This document shows positions 18,790-29,989 of a stretch of 64,000 nucleotides of DNA, one piece after another. This DNA comes from Piezodorus guildinii. Lineage: Eukaryota > Arthropoda > Insecta > Hemiptera > Pentatomidae. A program made the position numbers and the translations under genes. Under the pieces are notes generated by a model that saw only the letters and a list, made by a program, of their open reading frames with translations, was not told the DNA's origin and made no database searches. The stretch covers positions 162,364,366-162,428,365 of the forward strand of contig CM041295.1 of NCBI GenBank assembly GCA_023052935.1. The letters run 5' to 3'. How positions within the stretch are numbered: the stretch's first letter is position 1; every line of letters begins with the position of its first letter.

Positions 18790-21197
18790 GTGAGTAATAA
18801 ACGAAATGCTTTGTTTTTGTACAGTGCTAGTTTGTTATACAACATAAGTTAAGTACCTAAGAAAAAATATCTGATTAGTTGAGTTTGTTGTCTTAAAATT
18901 GTCAAAGCATGTGAACGCAGTAAATATTAGTGTCTTAATTGTGGTTCAGTTAATTTATAATTGACATTACTGTTAGTCAATTTTGAATGCTGTCCCAGTT
19001 TAACCCAGTTGATTTTTTAATTCAATCAATGATTCTTATGTTTATTTTACATCAATCCCTTATTTTTGTTCTATTTTGCACTAATGAGTCAATTTTTCTC
19101 TTGGGTTACTATTTGTATTCTTTTATTTGTCATTGATGGTTTTATCAACTTTAATTTTCCTTGATTACTTGCATTACAAACTCTTGAGATTAGTTGGTAA
19201 AACCAAACCTTAATAAATATACTTTCAGAGTTTTAATGATTGAGGTAGAAAATAATTTATAAATTTTATTGCCTAATTCTTATCTGATGTTTATGTTTCA
19301 TAAACCTTTTAATTTGTTTTAAATTGTTGGTTGCACGGGTTTACAGATTTATTTTTCTTGTACATGCATTACCTTAATACTTGTTGCTTTACTGTGTATT
19401 ATGCCTGTTAATTCATTTTTTCGTTATTATACAGTTTGTGTTAATGTTCATATGCAATTTTGAGATCTTCAAAAATTCCATTAATTATTATGAATTAGAA
19501 TTTAAACTTAATAACCCTGCGGAATTTCATATCACTCATCTGTTCTATGAACAAGGTTTTTGTGGAAGTTCTCATTTATCAGTGATTTGAAGGAGATTAA
19601 AAGCTTGAAGATTAGGATAGATGGCGACCCAATGTTAATTCGCTTATTAAGAAACCTAACTCTATGGTTAAATAATGTTACTTTCGAAGTACTAACTATT
19701 ATTGATGCTACTATAGTTCTGTTGAAAGATGGGAAAGGATGTGTCTCCTCCATTAATTTATTTTTTCTTATCTAACAGTGTATTACTGAACTATATGTAA
19801 CTGTTTTTAGACATGTATCACTGCTTTAATTAAAATGAGCTCAACTGATTATCAATCGATGACCTGACAAAACGACAAAATCTATTATTTATTTATTTTT
19901 CTTGACGGCAACCTGTACTGTCTTTCTTCTGAAAGTGGCCAAACTATGCTGTAGATGGGTTATCATTTAGTTATCTTGTGTTATTAACTAAAGCACATAG
20001 ATTATGAATTATTTATTATTTGGTTGAGAAGTACGAAAAATGTACTTTGCTTCTCTCTCTTTTATTTTATTTTTTTATTATTATTTTATTTATTTATTTA
20101 TTTTTTTCTGGTCTTATTCTCAATTGAATCAAATCCAAAACAGGCCGACTTTTGGTCTTAAAAGTATGACTGGATTTTTTTTATGTATCTGAATCCTGTA
20201 GCAAATATCTTTGTGCTATGTTATTAGGACAAAATCAATAATTTTTAATCTTTTCAAGGAAGATTTATTGAGCCATAAGATTTTGAAAAGATACATCCTT
20301 ATATTTCACTTGTCATGAGATTAAGTGTGGTAATTCTTCTTAACTCAAGAATTGAAACTAATATGCCCTCACCTTATTCTTTTCATTAATTGCCAGTTTT
20401 ATTTATTTGAAACCTTTTCTCAAATATCAGTAGTTTTATTATTGTGATTCTGTCAATCCAGTTCAGTAGCTGCAAATGTTCTTTGATCTTATTTAAAGTA
20501 ACTTTTATGGGCATACTACTTAATGATGGTGACAGGCAAGTCATTACTACTAGTGAATAAGTCCCTATCGTTAGGGTACTCCTCTATCAATCAATTTGTA
20601 ATAAATAAATAATTACTCATTTATTAAAAAGTGTTGTTTAATGTTATCATATTCCTTTATTAAAAATCATTTCACCTTCCTCTCATGTTACTTTTATGAG
20701 AATAGAATCAGAACTAAAAACTATCATTGTATAGCATGCCATTCAGTTGGTTATCAACCTAAATTCTTGAGTATCTTTAAGCTTGTATCAATAATAAAGT
20801 GGTGATTCTTTGGATACATCCCATTCTTTCATATTTACTTAGTGCATGCACTTGAAGATAAATCAAAGTTAATATCTAAATCATAACTTAAAACTATAAA
20901 GAAATTTGAACTTGGTTCGCTATTTTGCTTTTTAATCCCTTTATATAACTTCAGTTCAGAGTCGCTTTTAAGTAGAGTCATAGATTTATATTTATGTGTT
21001 AATTCTTGCATAATTTATGTTACCACAAGGAAACTGAAATGTGATGGAATATAGTTAGATACAATGAATTACATTTTCTCCTTCTCTATAGCTCTGTTCT
21101 TTGAAGTTATGGATATCTTTGACTATACTTATTAATTTGTTGTATGGAAATAGTTAAGGAGTGCTCAATGTCATTATTAAAAACTTTTTGTCAGCAG
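18790..21197 (+). other. Homer intron, part with no recognisable element
   Basis: This is AT-rich intron sequence. I see no supported gene or clear transposon. It holds low-complexity T-rich stretches, e.g. 20056-20107. Confidence 0.7.
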
Positions 21198-21510
21198 AAG
21201 CACTTAACTTGTTTGTTGATTTTGTTTAATGTCCCTTTATGCTGCTGTGGCTATTCGGATGGTGCTACAGTGGGAGTCCTAAATTTTGCCTATCCAGGTT
21301 TAATTAGGATAGGGATCTTTAACGAGTACCTGACATCGCACAGGCTCGGGACCACGTTTTAACATCCCCTCCGAAGGATGGCATAACTAAGAATTTTTTA
21401 CTCCCATTAAAAAATACTAGGGCTACTTGCAGGTTTGAACCCGGGACCTTGGGCATATGAGGCTGTTATGCTAACCACCATGCTAAAGGTATCCCTCAAG
21501 CACTTAACTT
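21198..21510 (-). mobile_element. SINE family B with 13-bp target duplication
   Basis: The tRNA-like head is on the minus strand at the right end: the complement of GGTTTGAACCCGGGACCTTG is the B-box region and the complement of GTTATGCTAACCACCATGCT the A-box region. The target duplication AAGCACTTAACTT is perfect at 21198-21210 and 21498-21510. The body (CTATTCGGATGG ... TTTTGCCTATCCAGGTTTA) matches 8008-8100. The element is about 287 bp. Confidence 0.88.
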
Positions 21511-21782
21511 ACTCATTTGCTTCAATGTTATTACCGTGAAATCTTCCTACTACCGATATTCACTGATCCGATCAATATTACAATATACCCATGAGGTTTT
21601 CTGAAATTTATAGGTATGTTTAAAATATTTAAAGAACAGTTTTTATATAATTTGTGAACATACTGTTCAAATAATATAGATAGTTACATTCAAATTTGAG
21701 AAAATAAGTCTTACTGACTTTAAATTTTTCTATTAGCTCATTTACTTGTTGTACTGTGTACAGTTGTAAATACCAATAAAAG

Positions 21783-21819
<37 letters not shown>

Positions 21820-24117
21820 TCTATTGAATTCAAGCTGTTGTTTCATTTTCTTTTAATGTAAGAAAGTTATGTGGTGTCAATTGTACTGGTCGAGGCTTTA
21901 TTTTCAAAACATGACTATCAGGAGTGGATATAATTAGTTGACCGTTGAGAATTACTGGAAGGAATTAGTTCAGGTGGTGGTCATTAAATGAAACAACTGA
22001 ATAGTTGTTTGTTGATGGTTTACATTATGGTTTATTCATTCTATAGAATAAATAACTTATCAGATTAAATAATTGTACATATATACAAATATAAATGTAC
22101 TTACCCATTTATTATAACAGGTTAAACCATTGTACTAGGATTTGTTGATTTTCAACATTTTTGTAGCATATTTTCAGAGGTATTTATTTCTTTGTGATGA
22201 AAATGTCTGCGCCCATTACTAAGTACTGTTCTTTTAGGCCAGGACTTAAAAAATTTTCCATTTGGACAAATGTCTGTTAAGGGGGGTTTTACTGTAATAA
22301 TTTTCCATTGTTATTGTACACTTAGGAAATATTTGTTCTCTCATTAGTGTAATTGAGCAAATTTAAGTTGTTAAAAATTGTTTTTAACTCACTAAGTGTG
22401 AATAAAGAAACTAACATATGTTTTTTTCTTTTTATCCAATACTTTATATCATCTTGTGATGACTTCTTTGTTCCAGTTTTGTATTTTTTTGGTAATCACT
22501 GTGTAGTGTATTTTTAGATTGATCTATTTTATTATTTGTTTCGTAGAACATCTGATGAAATGGTCTTGATATCTTGCATCAACCGTTCGTCATTATATGT
22601 ACTTGATGTCATGATGAAAATAGAACTTCCAGTGACAGCTTTGAACTTTTACCTGTCATGTGTCCATTTTATGAAATGAAGCATGAAAAATATATCTACC
22701 TGGATACACTTACTTCTCTCGTTAAAGGATGCTTCAGTTTTGTTAGTATTTCTTTTTCTTGGCTAGGGTTGTTGCAACTTTGATTGTTACTAGATTAAAA
22801 AGTTGTAATAACAAAAGAACTAAACATTGAAAAAGTTTATAGTTGTTTAGGCACAAATAGAAAAAAAAATTATATCAACATTGTGTTAAGAAACTAACTG
22901 ATTAGTAAGATAACAGATAAAAAGATAACTGATTAGTACCTGCCATGAGGTTACACTGAAGGTGTGTTGTTATATTCCTCAACATAACTTCAAATAATTA
23001 CCTTGATATGGTATACTCGTATTTAACAATTTTAATTTCCTAAATTTTAAATCATAGTCACTGATTTGTAAAATGATGTTTATCTCAATAATAAAAGGTT
23101 ATTTTTATGAACTTGAGTAGAGGATTCTTAATAAAGTTTTTGGCATATGTTTTCATTTTCTATTCTTGCTCAAAATAAATAGTTTTTAAACCAATTTTTT
23201 ACCTCTTCTAAAATAAAGCCTGTTGAAAAGGATTGATAATTTTTGTTAATGAATTTTGTCATACTGATGTGTGTGTCCCATGCATATCTTGTTGGAGCTA
23301 TTCCTTTATAATATATTGTACCTCTATATTATTGTATTACCAAAATTATCAAGTCATCTGTGGCAACCCTGTTTTTCCCCCACTACTGTTAAGAGAGTCT
23401 GTTCCTTATTGTATCTTGTGACCGCATGTTGAACTCTGTTAAATAAAGTATCTTTGCTCATAAAACTGCAGTTGGCTGTAATCTTATTTTTAACCTGGCA
23501 ATATATCTTTGCAAATATATATTTGATTCATTATTGAGATGAGTTAAAAAAAAAAAAAAAAAAATGTCTAAGGATTAATATGAAGTTTATGATTTGCATA
23601 CATTTAACTTCTTTTGATTTGAAGTATGTTACATGATCTATGGTTAGGTGTCATCAAGAAAACAGCTGTTCGATGCTCTACTGGTCCTACTCTTCAGACA
23701 GACTGTACTAAGTAGGTAGACCATTTCCTTAACAGCCTGCAGATTAAGGTTAGGTTCCTCTGCAACTTCCTTCATCAGACACTTGGTATGGAAACGCTAA
23801 TAATTTTCTTTTTCAGTAATATTGCAGAATTAATTAAATTTCATATCTCAGTGTCCTTTCGATTTAAACAATGCCAAACACGTACTAAGACTTACAGATA
23901 GACAGACAGTATGTTACATAATTATTAAGCTTAGTATTAGGATAAAAACTATATACCATTAACAACAACTTTATAATAGATTGAGTGTGAAAGAAATGAA
24001 AATTATCATTGATTAATTAAAAATGGTCATTTTACTTTTTTTTTGCTCACCGCAATATAAAAATTGATTCAAAATGCTTAGATGGTTTAGAAACTAGTAT
24101 TTACTTTTCTGTTCTAG
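21511..24117 (+). other. Homer intron, remainder
   Basis: No gene is supported. Notable items are AATAAAAGAATTT followed by a 29-base A run at 21776-21817, which looks like the 3' end of a retroposed transcript, a second A run at 23548-23565, and AATAAAG at 23443. No coding match was found upstream of either A run. Confidence 0.6.
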
Positions 24118-24249
24118 GCTGTAATAAATAGTACAATTACTCCTAGCATGACTTTCACAAAAACATCACAGAAATTTGGTCAATGGTCAGATATACGTGC
24201 CAATACTGTTTATGGGCTTGGATTTTCTTCAGAAGCTGAACTAAATAAA
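24118..24249 (+). CDS. homer: Homer exon: C-terminal half of EVH1 domain
   Basis: The exon follows TTTTCTGTTCTAG and ends AATAAA before GTAAGT, phase 0 on both sides. It encodes 44 residues (55-98): [40 protein letters not shown] and ELNK. Gly89 of the YGLGF strand, a residue known to be essential for ligand binding in mammalian Homer, is conserved. The last 46 bases of the exon and 37 bases of intron are duplicated at 26419-26501 on the far side of a LINE insertion. Confidence 0.96.
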
Positions 24250-24286
24250 GTAAGTTTAAGAATGGCAGTAGTACTAATAGTTATTT
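24204..24286. repeat. 83-bp target duplication, left copy
   Basis: It spans the last 46 bases of the Homer exon, the GTAAGT donor and 31 further intron bases. It appears identical to 26419-26501. The two copies flank the LINE exactly. Confidence 0.93.
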
Positions 24287-24320
24287 GAATGAATGAATGA
24301 ATAAATGCTTTATTTACATA
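24287..24320 (-). repeat. (ATTC)n 3' tail of the LINE
   Basis: The plus strand reads GAATGAATGAATGAATAAAT directly next to the left target duplication. This is the 3' terminal microsatellite of the minus-strand element. Confidence 0.85.
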
Positions 24321-24519
24321 ATATACAAAATAGTAATAACATATATATATACATTTTTTTGAGATCAAAGCCCACAAGACAATGGCGTTAAGCCGTCTGT
24401 CGAGTTGCTCCTTTTTCTTTTCTTTTTTTTTCAGTTTTGATAAAATTTATACATATTTTTTTTTTTAGTAACGTTATGATTTATTTTTATTGATTGTAAA
24501 GATTTAATAATTAAAATGT

Positions 24520-25130
24520 TGTACTAAAAAAATTCTGTATTTTATCTTCACAAAATTCCGCGACTTTAATTCCTCTTTCATCTATTTTACCGTCTTTTGA
24601 ATTTCTGATTTCAGTTGTTAAGTTTGTTCCCTCTAAAATTCCATTAGGACATATTTTCAATTTTCCAGTGTGAGCATTTCAGTCACCGATAAGAACAACA
24701 TCATAATTTCTAGTCAATTCAATTAATTCTATTACTTCATCAAATTCACTATTCCAATTACTGGAATTTAAATAGATCGGAACCAGATATATTATTTTTT
24801 CATTAATTTTTAACTTAATACAAATTTTGTTTTGAATAATGCAGTATTCAACTTGATTTTTATTGAATTTTGTTTTATTAAAGCGCCATATAGATAGATA
24901 TCCCCCACTGGCTCTTCCCATTATCCCTCCCTTTTTAGCATCTATAAACTTCAATTCGAAATCTAAAAATTTTTGTTTATAAAATAAAACATTTTCTTAT
25001 ACTAAAAATGTCTCTACCAACAAAAAATATCGAATTTTTTGACAAATTAAAAAAACAAAAACATTTTCTTTAGATTTAATTCCCCTTATATTATAAAATG
25101 AAATATTTATCTCACCAAAATTATTAATAA
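24520..25130 (-). pseudogene. LINE ORF2 remnant: APE-type endonuclease only
   Basis: The minus-strand reading starts with INISFYNIRGIKSKENVF (about 25100), the N-terminal Asn strand of apurinic-type endonucleases. It passes RYFLLVETFLV (catalytic Glu region) and changes frame, then gives DAKKGGIMGRASGGYLSIW and LVPIYLNSSNW. LIGD is followed by a TGA where Leu is usual, then NAHTGKLK. There are at least two stops. After about 24520 the reading ends, so the distal endonuclease and all of RT are absent. Confidence 0.82.
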
Positions 25131-25160
25131 TAGCTTTATCACTCTCATTTTTACCATTTT

Positions 25161-26081
25161 TTACACTAACTTTCCTTCATTTTTTGAACTAGCACTGGAG
25201 GTAGACGGTTGACTGTTATCGGGGGGCGCCTCACCGCTACGGAGATCCTCTTCAAGAACTGCTTTCATGCTCTTCATCACTTCTTCGGAAAATGTAGTTC
25301 CCATTATTTCTTCCAGAATCCTTATTCCATCTTTTCCATCACATTTAAGACCCTCATCAATGTCCCAGAAGAACCTTTTGTTTTTAAATAAAAGGTAGAA
25401 ATCTCTAATTTGGACAACAGCGCTCTTATCCACTTGTATAATTTTTTCCTTTATCCTCCATAGGCACCTTCTTCTCTTCCTAGTTCTTCCAGAAAGATCC
25501 CTGTGTATAAAGATCCCACTGCCTTTTAACTTCCTTGAATTTTTCAGAATATCCCATATAATTTTTTCGTTATCGAATTCTGCTAGAACTATGTTCTTTT
25601 GTGTGTTATTCTTGATTTTAAAAGCATTATTAATTGTGACATTATTTACACTAAGCACTTCGTCGCATAAAGTCTTGATAGTTTTTGGAATATCTTCGTT
25701 ACTTCCTCTTAGGCCCCTGAAAATGAGGTTTTTCATTTTATTTTTATTAATCAAATTCTCAATAATATTACTCATATGTTTCTCTTTTTCTTTTAATGTT
25801 TTGATTTCTTTTCTTAACTCTTCATTTTCTATTAGTAATTTATTTTCTAACAATTTAAAATCTTCTTTTGATGGTATATCTTTTTTTAGAGATTTAAATT
25901 TAACGTCTAACATTTTATTAAACCGTTCCATCATTTTTTCTATTTCCATGGCTTCTATTGTTTCAGTCTGAACTTTTTTATTTTTTATTTCTTCAGGGGA
26001 ATTTATAATCCGTTTTCTTTTCGTTGAATCTACAGATTTTGGTGAAGAGATACCTTCATTAAGCTCTTTTTTTCTATTCAT
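25161..26081 (-). CDS. LINE ORF1 protein (coiled coil, nucleic-acid binding)
   Basis: This encodes 306 residues from the ATG at 26081; the frame is open 16 codons upstream but without ATG. The N-terminus is basic (MNRKKELNEG ... KRKRIINSPEE). Residues about 60-140 are a long Glu/Lys/Leu-rich predicted coiled coil (KLLIENEELRKEIKTLKEKE). It is followed by KMKNLIFRGLRG and later IVLAEFDNEKIIWDILKNS, resembling the RRM-like domain of LINE ORF1 proteins that bind the element's RNA. The C-terminus is Ser/Pro rich. The frame is intact although ORF2 is destroyed. Confidence 0.8.
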   Translation of the reverse strand: MNRKKELNEGISSPKSVDSTKRKRIINSPEEIKNKKVQTETIEAMEIEKMMERFNKMLDVKFKSLKKDIPSKEDFKLLENKLLIENEELRKEIKTLKEKEKHMSNIIENLINKNKMKNLIFRGLRGSNEDIPKTIKTLCDEVLSVNNVTINNAFKIKNNTQKNIVLAEFDNEKIIWDILKNSRKLKGSGIFIHRDLSGRTRKRRRCLWRIKEKIIQVDKSAVVQIRDFYLLFKNKRFFWDIDEGLKCDGKDGIRILEEIMGTTFSEEVMKSMKAVLEEDLRSGEAPPDNSQPSTSSASSKNEGKLV

Positions 26082-26418
26082 ATATTTACGAGTCAATAGG
26101 TTTGACAAGTAAATAAACAGTACTGCCACTGAACTTGCTAGATAAGAGACCAGATACGAGACGGCTTACAGATCCCGGGTGGGGGCTATCCTGTTCAGGC
26201 CCGCTCCAGATAACACCAGGTGAAGCCAAAAATTAGCAAATAGTTTCGCAATCACCACGGAGGTATCCGTCGTCCGATTTTCTTCAAAATTCACAGAAAT
26301 ACTTTGAAACACTATATTTCCGCGTATACTAATTCTTATTTCGAAACGGCTTCACAAACGAATTCTAAGATCAATCGGTACGGAGACGATGTTACTACAC
26401 TGCCGGTCTGGGCGCAAC

Positions 26419-26501
26419 TACTGTTTATGGGCTTGGATTTTCTTCAGAAGCTGAACTAAATAAAGTAAGTTTAAGAATGGCAGTAGTACTAATAGTTATT
26501 T
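26419..26501. repeat. 83-bp target duplication, right copy (partial Homer exon plus splice donor)
   Basis: It carries codons for [17 protein letters not shown] minus its first bases and an intact GTAAGT donor at 26465, but no natural acceptor. It is therefore a pseudo-exon end inside the intron. Confidence 0.93.
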
Positions 26502-26825
26502 ATGAGCTCAAAAGAAATTATTTTAAAAGAAATAATCCTGTTCTGAAATTCTCACCATTGGTTAGTAATATTTTGTAATGACTTGAAATATAATTGTCAG
26601 AAGTGGTACATTTGTCAAAATTCTATTAATTTATATAATAAAATAATGCTAGTAAGATAATCCCATTTAATTTTTTGTTTTTTTAATGCCTATCTTGAAC
26701 GAAAATAAGATTGAAGTTATCACATATAGGTGTTGGAATATGATACGAAGGACATAAGGTGAACTGTATTGTTTACAAGTACCAAAGAAACCTCTAATAT
26801 TGGGTTGTCCAAAAAGTTCGTAGAC

Positions 26826-26830
<5 letters not shown>

Positions 26831-26857
<27 letters not shown>

Positions 26858-27219
26858 CGAATTTACTAGAGGATTAGGGTGGGAATGGAGTTTGTCATGA
26901 AAGGAATGGTATCTAGATCGGCCCAAATCAGCAACATACAGAACATTAAGGTCTTTATGTATGAGTTTATTCGTGACAAAGTAAAGAGCATTGAGGATTT
27001 TATGAAGGATTTTGGATTTTAGGGATTGGATACGGGAAGAATTCGATGGTTTAGTAGAGCCCCAAAGCATTACTCCGTAAGTCCATATCGTTCTTATGTT
27101 AGTCATGTAGATGAGTCTTTTGTAGTTAAGTAGAAGATTAGAACGTTTGTCAAGTATGTGTTGAAGTAGTCAAAACGTCGTGCAGTTTCTTGTCGTTTCA
27201 GTCTTGTATGAGAATTCCA
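26831..27219 (-). mobile_element. 5'-truncated jockey-type LINE inside mariner
   Basis: The poly-T at 26828-26846 is its poly-A tail in minus orientation. The minus strand encodes TNIRTIWTYGVMLWGSTKPS, then KILHKILNALYFVTNKLIHK. A perfect 12-bp target duplication CGTAGACATTTT lies at 26819-26830 and 27220-27231, within the mariner inverted repeat. Confidence 0.92.
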
Positions 27220-27404
27220 CGTAGACATTTTAAAAATAAAATTTACCTTTTATTTTGTTTACTAAAAATGAATCACAAGGCTAATTTTTTTTTATATGCC
27301 TTTAATCCTCATGGAATTAACTATGTTTATACACTGAATTCGTCTTTATTAAGGCTCAGTAGTGTAGTTCATAGTTCAACCAACATTAGTGACGATTTAG
27401 TTAA

Positions 27405-28374
27405 TTTTCGGCATATTATGCTGTTCTTTTTTAAAAAATGCAGCCCAAACTGCAAGAAAGATTCGTGCCGTGTATGGCAGCAATTCAATCGCAGATAGCA
27501 CAGTTCAGAAGTGGTTGTCGTGGTTTAGATCAGGAGGTTTCAATTTGGAAGACCAACCCCAGGTTGGCTGCAGTTCAACACATGACATCGAGGATATTAT
27601 GACGGTCATCGCAAACAATTCATGAATTACTGTCCGTGAGATAGCTTCGGAGTTAAGAGCCAGCGACCGTTTTTGATCATCTAAAGAAGGCCGGGTATGT
27701 CTGTCGTTACGACGTAGGGGTTCCCCATGAGCTCAGTGAAAGGAACCTTGTTGAAAGGATTTCATGTTGTGATTTGCTGCTAAAAAAAAAGTGGAGGATC
27801 CATTTTTGAAACGAGTTGTTACTGGTGACAAAAAATGGATTCTCTACATCAACACCAGATGAAAAAATCTTTTGGGTTGCCTGGAAAGACGCCACTCGCA
27901 ACACCAAAGGCCGGCTTGCATTCAAGAAAGGTGATGCTCAGTATTTGGTGGGATTGGAAGGGACTCATTCATTTTGAGCTCCTTCCACAAAACCAAACTA
28001 TAAATACCGACTTTTACTGCGCCCAGTTAGATCGATTGAAGGCAGCAATTGAAGAAAAGTGCCCAGAGTTTAAGAAAGACAACGCTAAGCCCCATGTGTC
28101 TTTTAGGACTCAGCAAAAGTTAGTAAGCTTCAGATGGGAGGTTTTACGTCACCCGCTGTACTCTCCTGACATTGCTTCTTCGGATCTCCATCTTTTCCAT
28201 TCCCTTGAAAAGTTTCTACTATGGAAATCCTACTCTTCAGAAGATGATGACAAAACGGACCTTTTATTGTTCTTCAGGAGCAAGGACAGTGATTTTTGGA
28301 AAAAAGGGATAATGGACCTTCCAAGCTGTTGGGAAAGGGTAATTGCTAATGGTGGTAACTATTTTGTAGATTAA
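27405..28374 (+). pseudogene. mariner transposase, broken
   Basis: The reading begins near FRHIMLFFFKK, shifts frame to AAQTARKIRAVYGSNSIADS and VQKWLSWFRSGGFNLEDQP (helix-turn-helix DNA-binding region, 27440-27560), and crosses several stops. It then runs open from 27835 to 28374. There WWDWKGLIHFELLP and a DNAKPHVS (catalytic Asp region) are followed by HPLYSPDIASSDLHLF, where the third catalytic Asp of SPDLxPxDYHLF is preserved as Asp in SSDLHLF. Stops and frameshifts before 27835 prevent function. Confidence 0.87.
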
Positions 28375-28774
28375 ATAAATAAATTTTAAGCTGTTCGTAC
28401 ATTTTAATTTTTGTTCAAATTTCTCTACGAACTTTCTGGACAACCCAATATATAGATTTTCTTTTACTATTATTTTATAATAGTATAGTGATTTTTGTAG
28501 TCTTTGTCATCCATCTGTTCATTTTTTGACTATTTATGTTGTTTAGAGGAATATTTATTTCTTATGTTGAGGTATATGTTTGATTGAACGAGTATATTAG
28601 TACACTGCCGGACAAAATTAAAGGATCACTTCAATATTTTGAAATTACTGAACTGTATATGGTATTTTTGAAAATATTCTTTTTTCTTTGGAAGTCACAC
28701 TTTATTATAAGGGTAATAAAAAATTCTTTTCTAGAAATTTTTAATAGGAAAACAAATCAAAAAATAAAAATGTC

Positions 28775-29750
28775 CTACAGTCTCAAAATGAAAAAGTAAA
28801 TCTTTGAAATGAAATGAAATAACAAAACTTCCTCTAACATTTCCCTTAAATCTGCCAAATTTTGTGGGTCTCGGGTGCGGACACGTCTTCCAAGCATGTC
28901 CCATACATGCTCTATTGGGTTCATATCTGGACTTCTGGGTGGCCAAACCATAACGTAAATTTCTTCTTGTCTGAGGAAATTTTGCACTGATCGAGCAATG
29001 TGAGGTCGGGCATTATCGTGCATAAAAATAAAGTTACCTGCGATATTTCTGGCGAAAGGTATTACATGTGGCTAAAGTACTTCCCTTATGTACCTGTTAG
29101 CATTATAGAGCAACGGTTCACAAGAACCAACTCTGTACGGGAGTTTGAATTTATGCCCCCCACACCGTCACTGACCCACCACCAAACACAACCCTTGGAG
29201 AAAACGTGCATGGAGCATACCTCTCTCCCCGCCTTCTCCATACCTTTTCCCGTCCATCTGGAGATCGGAGACAGAATCTTGACTCATCGCTGAATAATAC
29301 GAGGCTCCAATCTTCCTGAGTCCAATTTAGGAGCTCTCGAGCAAACCTCAAGCGCTCAACCCGGTGTTCCCTGGAGAGAAGAGGTCCAGTAGCTGAAGGA
29401 TGGGAGGTCAATCCATAATCGTTGAGTCGTCTTCTCACGGTTCGCTCTGAAATTTGCACATTCCTGAACCTCTGGAGGAGACCACGCAGACTGTTACCAG
29501 TTGATCGGCGATCCTGAAGAGCACGCAGTTGTAAAAATCTCTGATCACGGTGGGAAGTTGACCTCGTACGGCCTTGTCCGACTCTTCTTGTATGCCCTCC
29601 AGTTTGACGGTGCCTATTAAGCACCCTGGACACTACGGATTGTGACCGCTGGAGCCGTTGCGCAATATGCCTTTGAGAAAACCCTTCTTCACTCAAAGCA
29701 ACAGCACGAATTGATTCCTCTTCGGTCAATGCTCTTCTGTTGGCCATCAC
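28775..29750 (-). pseudogene. Tc1-type transposase, broken
   Basis: The N-terminal 199 codons (29151-29750) are open: RALTEEESIRAVALSEEGFS and RHIAQRLQRSQSVVSRVLNR are the paired helix-turn-helix DNA-binding domains, and VLFSDESRFCL holds the first catalytic Asp. The frame stops after GGGSVTVWGA, and about 130 bp with several stops follow. It resumes at 29023 with MHDNARPHIARSVQNFL (second Asp) and PPRSPDMNPIEHVWD (third position, DD34E type). The C-terminus is frame-shifted at about 28850. Confidence 0.9.
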
Positions 29751-29989
29751 AACGTTCTTTCTAAACTCACAAGTAAAAACTCAAGTCTCTTAAATGTTTG
29801 AAAATCTTCAATAAGATGAATCTTTGCTAACAACTAACCATTTACTGATAGGAAGAAAGAAAAGAAGAGGATTACTGACCCTTTTCTCCATAAACGGGTG
29901 GGAATATAAACAGGTAGAGGATTAACTTGATAAGGTACAACACAAAGTCCAGTCTGGGACAAAGTAATTCCTATTTTTATCTCTTATGT

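Larger units (their letters stand above)
24287..26418 (-). mobile_element. L2/CR1-like LINE, full 5' end, internally deleted
   Basis: The element is on the minus strand, with its 5' end at 26418 (starting GTTGCGCCCAGACCGGCAG) and its 3' end at 24287 in a (ATTC)n microsatellite tail rather than poly-A. ORF1 is open, but ORF2 keeps only the endonuclease part, so the reverse transcriptase has been deleted. It is flanked by the unusually long 83-bp duplication. Microsatellite tails are typical of CR1/L2-group LINEs; exact clade is uncertain. Confidence 0.85.
26800..28448 (+). mobile_element. mariner element (TTGGGTTGTCC ends), split by a LINE
   Basis: The terminal inverted repeats are TTGGGTTGTCCAAAAAGTTC at the left and its complement at the right (GAACTTTCTGGACAACCCAA ending 28448), flanked by TA. 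Without the 401-bp insertion and its duplication the length is about 1248 bp, normal for mariner. It contains a dead transposase. Confidence 0.92.

Noticed and set aside
26419..26464. an additional Homer exon (alternative exon)
   Set aside because: It is the second copy of a target duplication, lacks a splice acceptor, and would repeat 15 residues of the EVH1 domain.
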